Assembly (NCBI GenBank): GCA_046050405.1
Contig: JBJOPY010000310.1
Span: 1-7,335 of the forward strand
DNA from: JADKCL01 sp046050405
Lineage (GTDB): Bacteria; Bacteroidota; Bacteroidia; J057; JADKCL01
Reading direction: 5' to 3'
DNA length: 7,335 nucleotides
This document shows positions 7,105 to 7,335 of this stretch, one piece after another. A program made the position numbers and the translations under genes. The stretch's first letter is position 1, and each line of letters begins with the position of its first letter. The notes beneath the pieces were generated by a model. The model had not been told where the DNA came from, did no database searches, and saw only the letters and a program-made list of their open reading frames with translations.

Positions 7105-7335
7105 ATGGCATTACATCTCAACATTGAAGATTTGCTTTCTGCCCGCACGGTAGAATCAGATCGCATCGAGTACAAGGAAGGCTGGAATCCGGATGCCATT
7201 TACAGAAGTATTTGTGCCTTTGCCAATGATTTTGACAACATGGGTGGCGGTTATATTCTGGTGGGCGTTGAAGAAGATGATGCAACGAAAACAGCCAAAA
7301 GACCCGTAAAGGGTTTAACTACCTCAGAGCTTGCA
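7105..7335 (+). CDS. 5' part of an AlbA_2 (Schlafen-like) domain ATP-binding protein, cut by the window end
   Basis: The first 77 codons are present and the frame is still open at the end of the window. From residue 20 the sequence has the pattern of the AlbA_2 domain of COG2865-type proteins: RIEYKEGWNPDAIYRSICAF, then AND, a glycine-rich GGGYILVGVEE (47-57), and KRPVKGLTTSEL (65-76). In this family the domain is usually followed by further regions, often an ATPase-like part and a winged helix; these would lie outside the window. Such proteins have been described as predicted transcriptional regulators or nucleic-acid-binding proteins and often occur in accessory or defence-type gene clusters, but a specific role cannot be given here. 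GC is about 44 % by hand count, clearly below katG (roughly 60 % in sampled rows), which suggests acquisition by transfer. The ATG overlaps the stop of a doubtful upstream frame (TAATG). A weak GAGTG lies about ten bases upstream. Confidence 0.85.
   Translation, partial: MALHLNIEDLLSARTVESDRIEYKEGWNPDAIYRSICAFANDFDNMGGGYILVGVEEDDATKTAKRPVKGLTTSELA

Overview
The window is an ordinary-looking stretch of a moderately GC-rich bacterial chromosome. It holds three complete genes, two genes cut by the window edges and two long non-coding gaps. My best guess at the source is Verrucomicrobiota or a relative. This is an inference from the membrane-anchored MutS-like protein, the style of the glycerol-3-phosphate dehydrogenase homologue and the weak ribosome binding sites; nothing here fixes the taxon.

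Layout. Positions 1-348 (+) are the 3' end of an unrecognised gene. It runs directly into a MutS-family ATPase (about 414-2207, +) that has lost the DNA mismatch-recognition domains and carries membrane segments instead. A 349-base gap follows, then katG (2557-4752, +), a full-length bifunctional catalase-peroxidase with all catalytic residues in place. It is closed by a clear intrinsic terminator at 4787-4813. Convergent to it, on the minus strand, is a glycerol-3-phosphate dehydrogenase (GlpD/GlpA/GlpO) homologue (4869 to about 6491). It aligns along its length with the family but has lost several residues that are almost invariant there. Upstream of it is a roughly 600-base gap rich in inverted repeats and poorer in GC. 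The gap ends in the first 77 codons of an AlbA_2 (Schlafen-like) domain protein (7105 onwards, +), at about 44 % GC by hand count.

How the genes relate. The genes do not form one pathway. The first two may be co-transcribed, since they overlap or nearly touch. katG looks like a single-gene unit for hydrogen peroxide removal. The GlpD homologue is also a single-gene unit. The right end looks like the border of a more recently acquired segment, and AlbA_2 ATP-binding proteins of this kind often lie in accessory or defence-type regions; their partners would be outside this window.

The observations most worth a second look are the eroded active site of the GlpD homologue, the membrane MutS-like ATPase of unknown job, and the low-GC AlbA_2 gene at the right edge. 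I found no rRNA, tRNA, CRISPR array, insertion sequence or recognisable attachment site.
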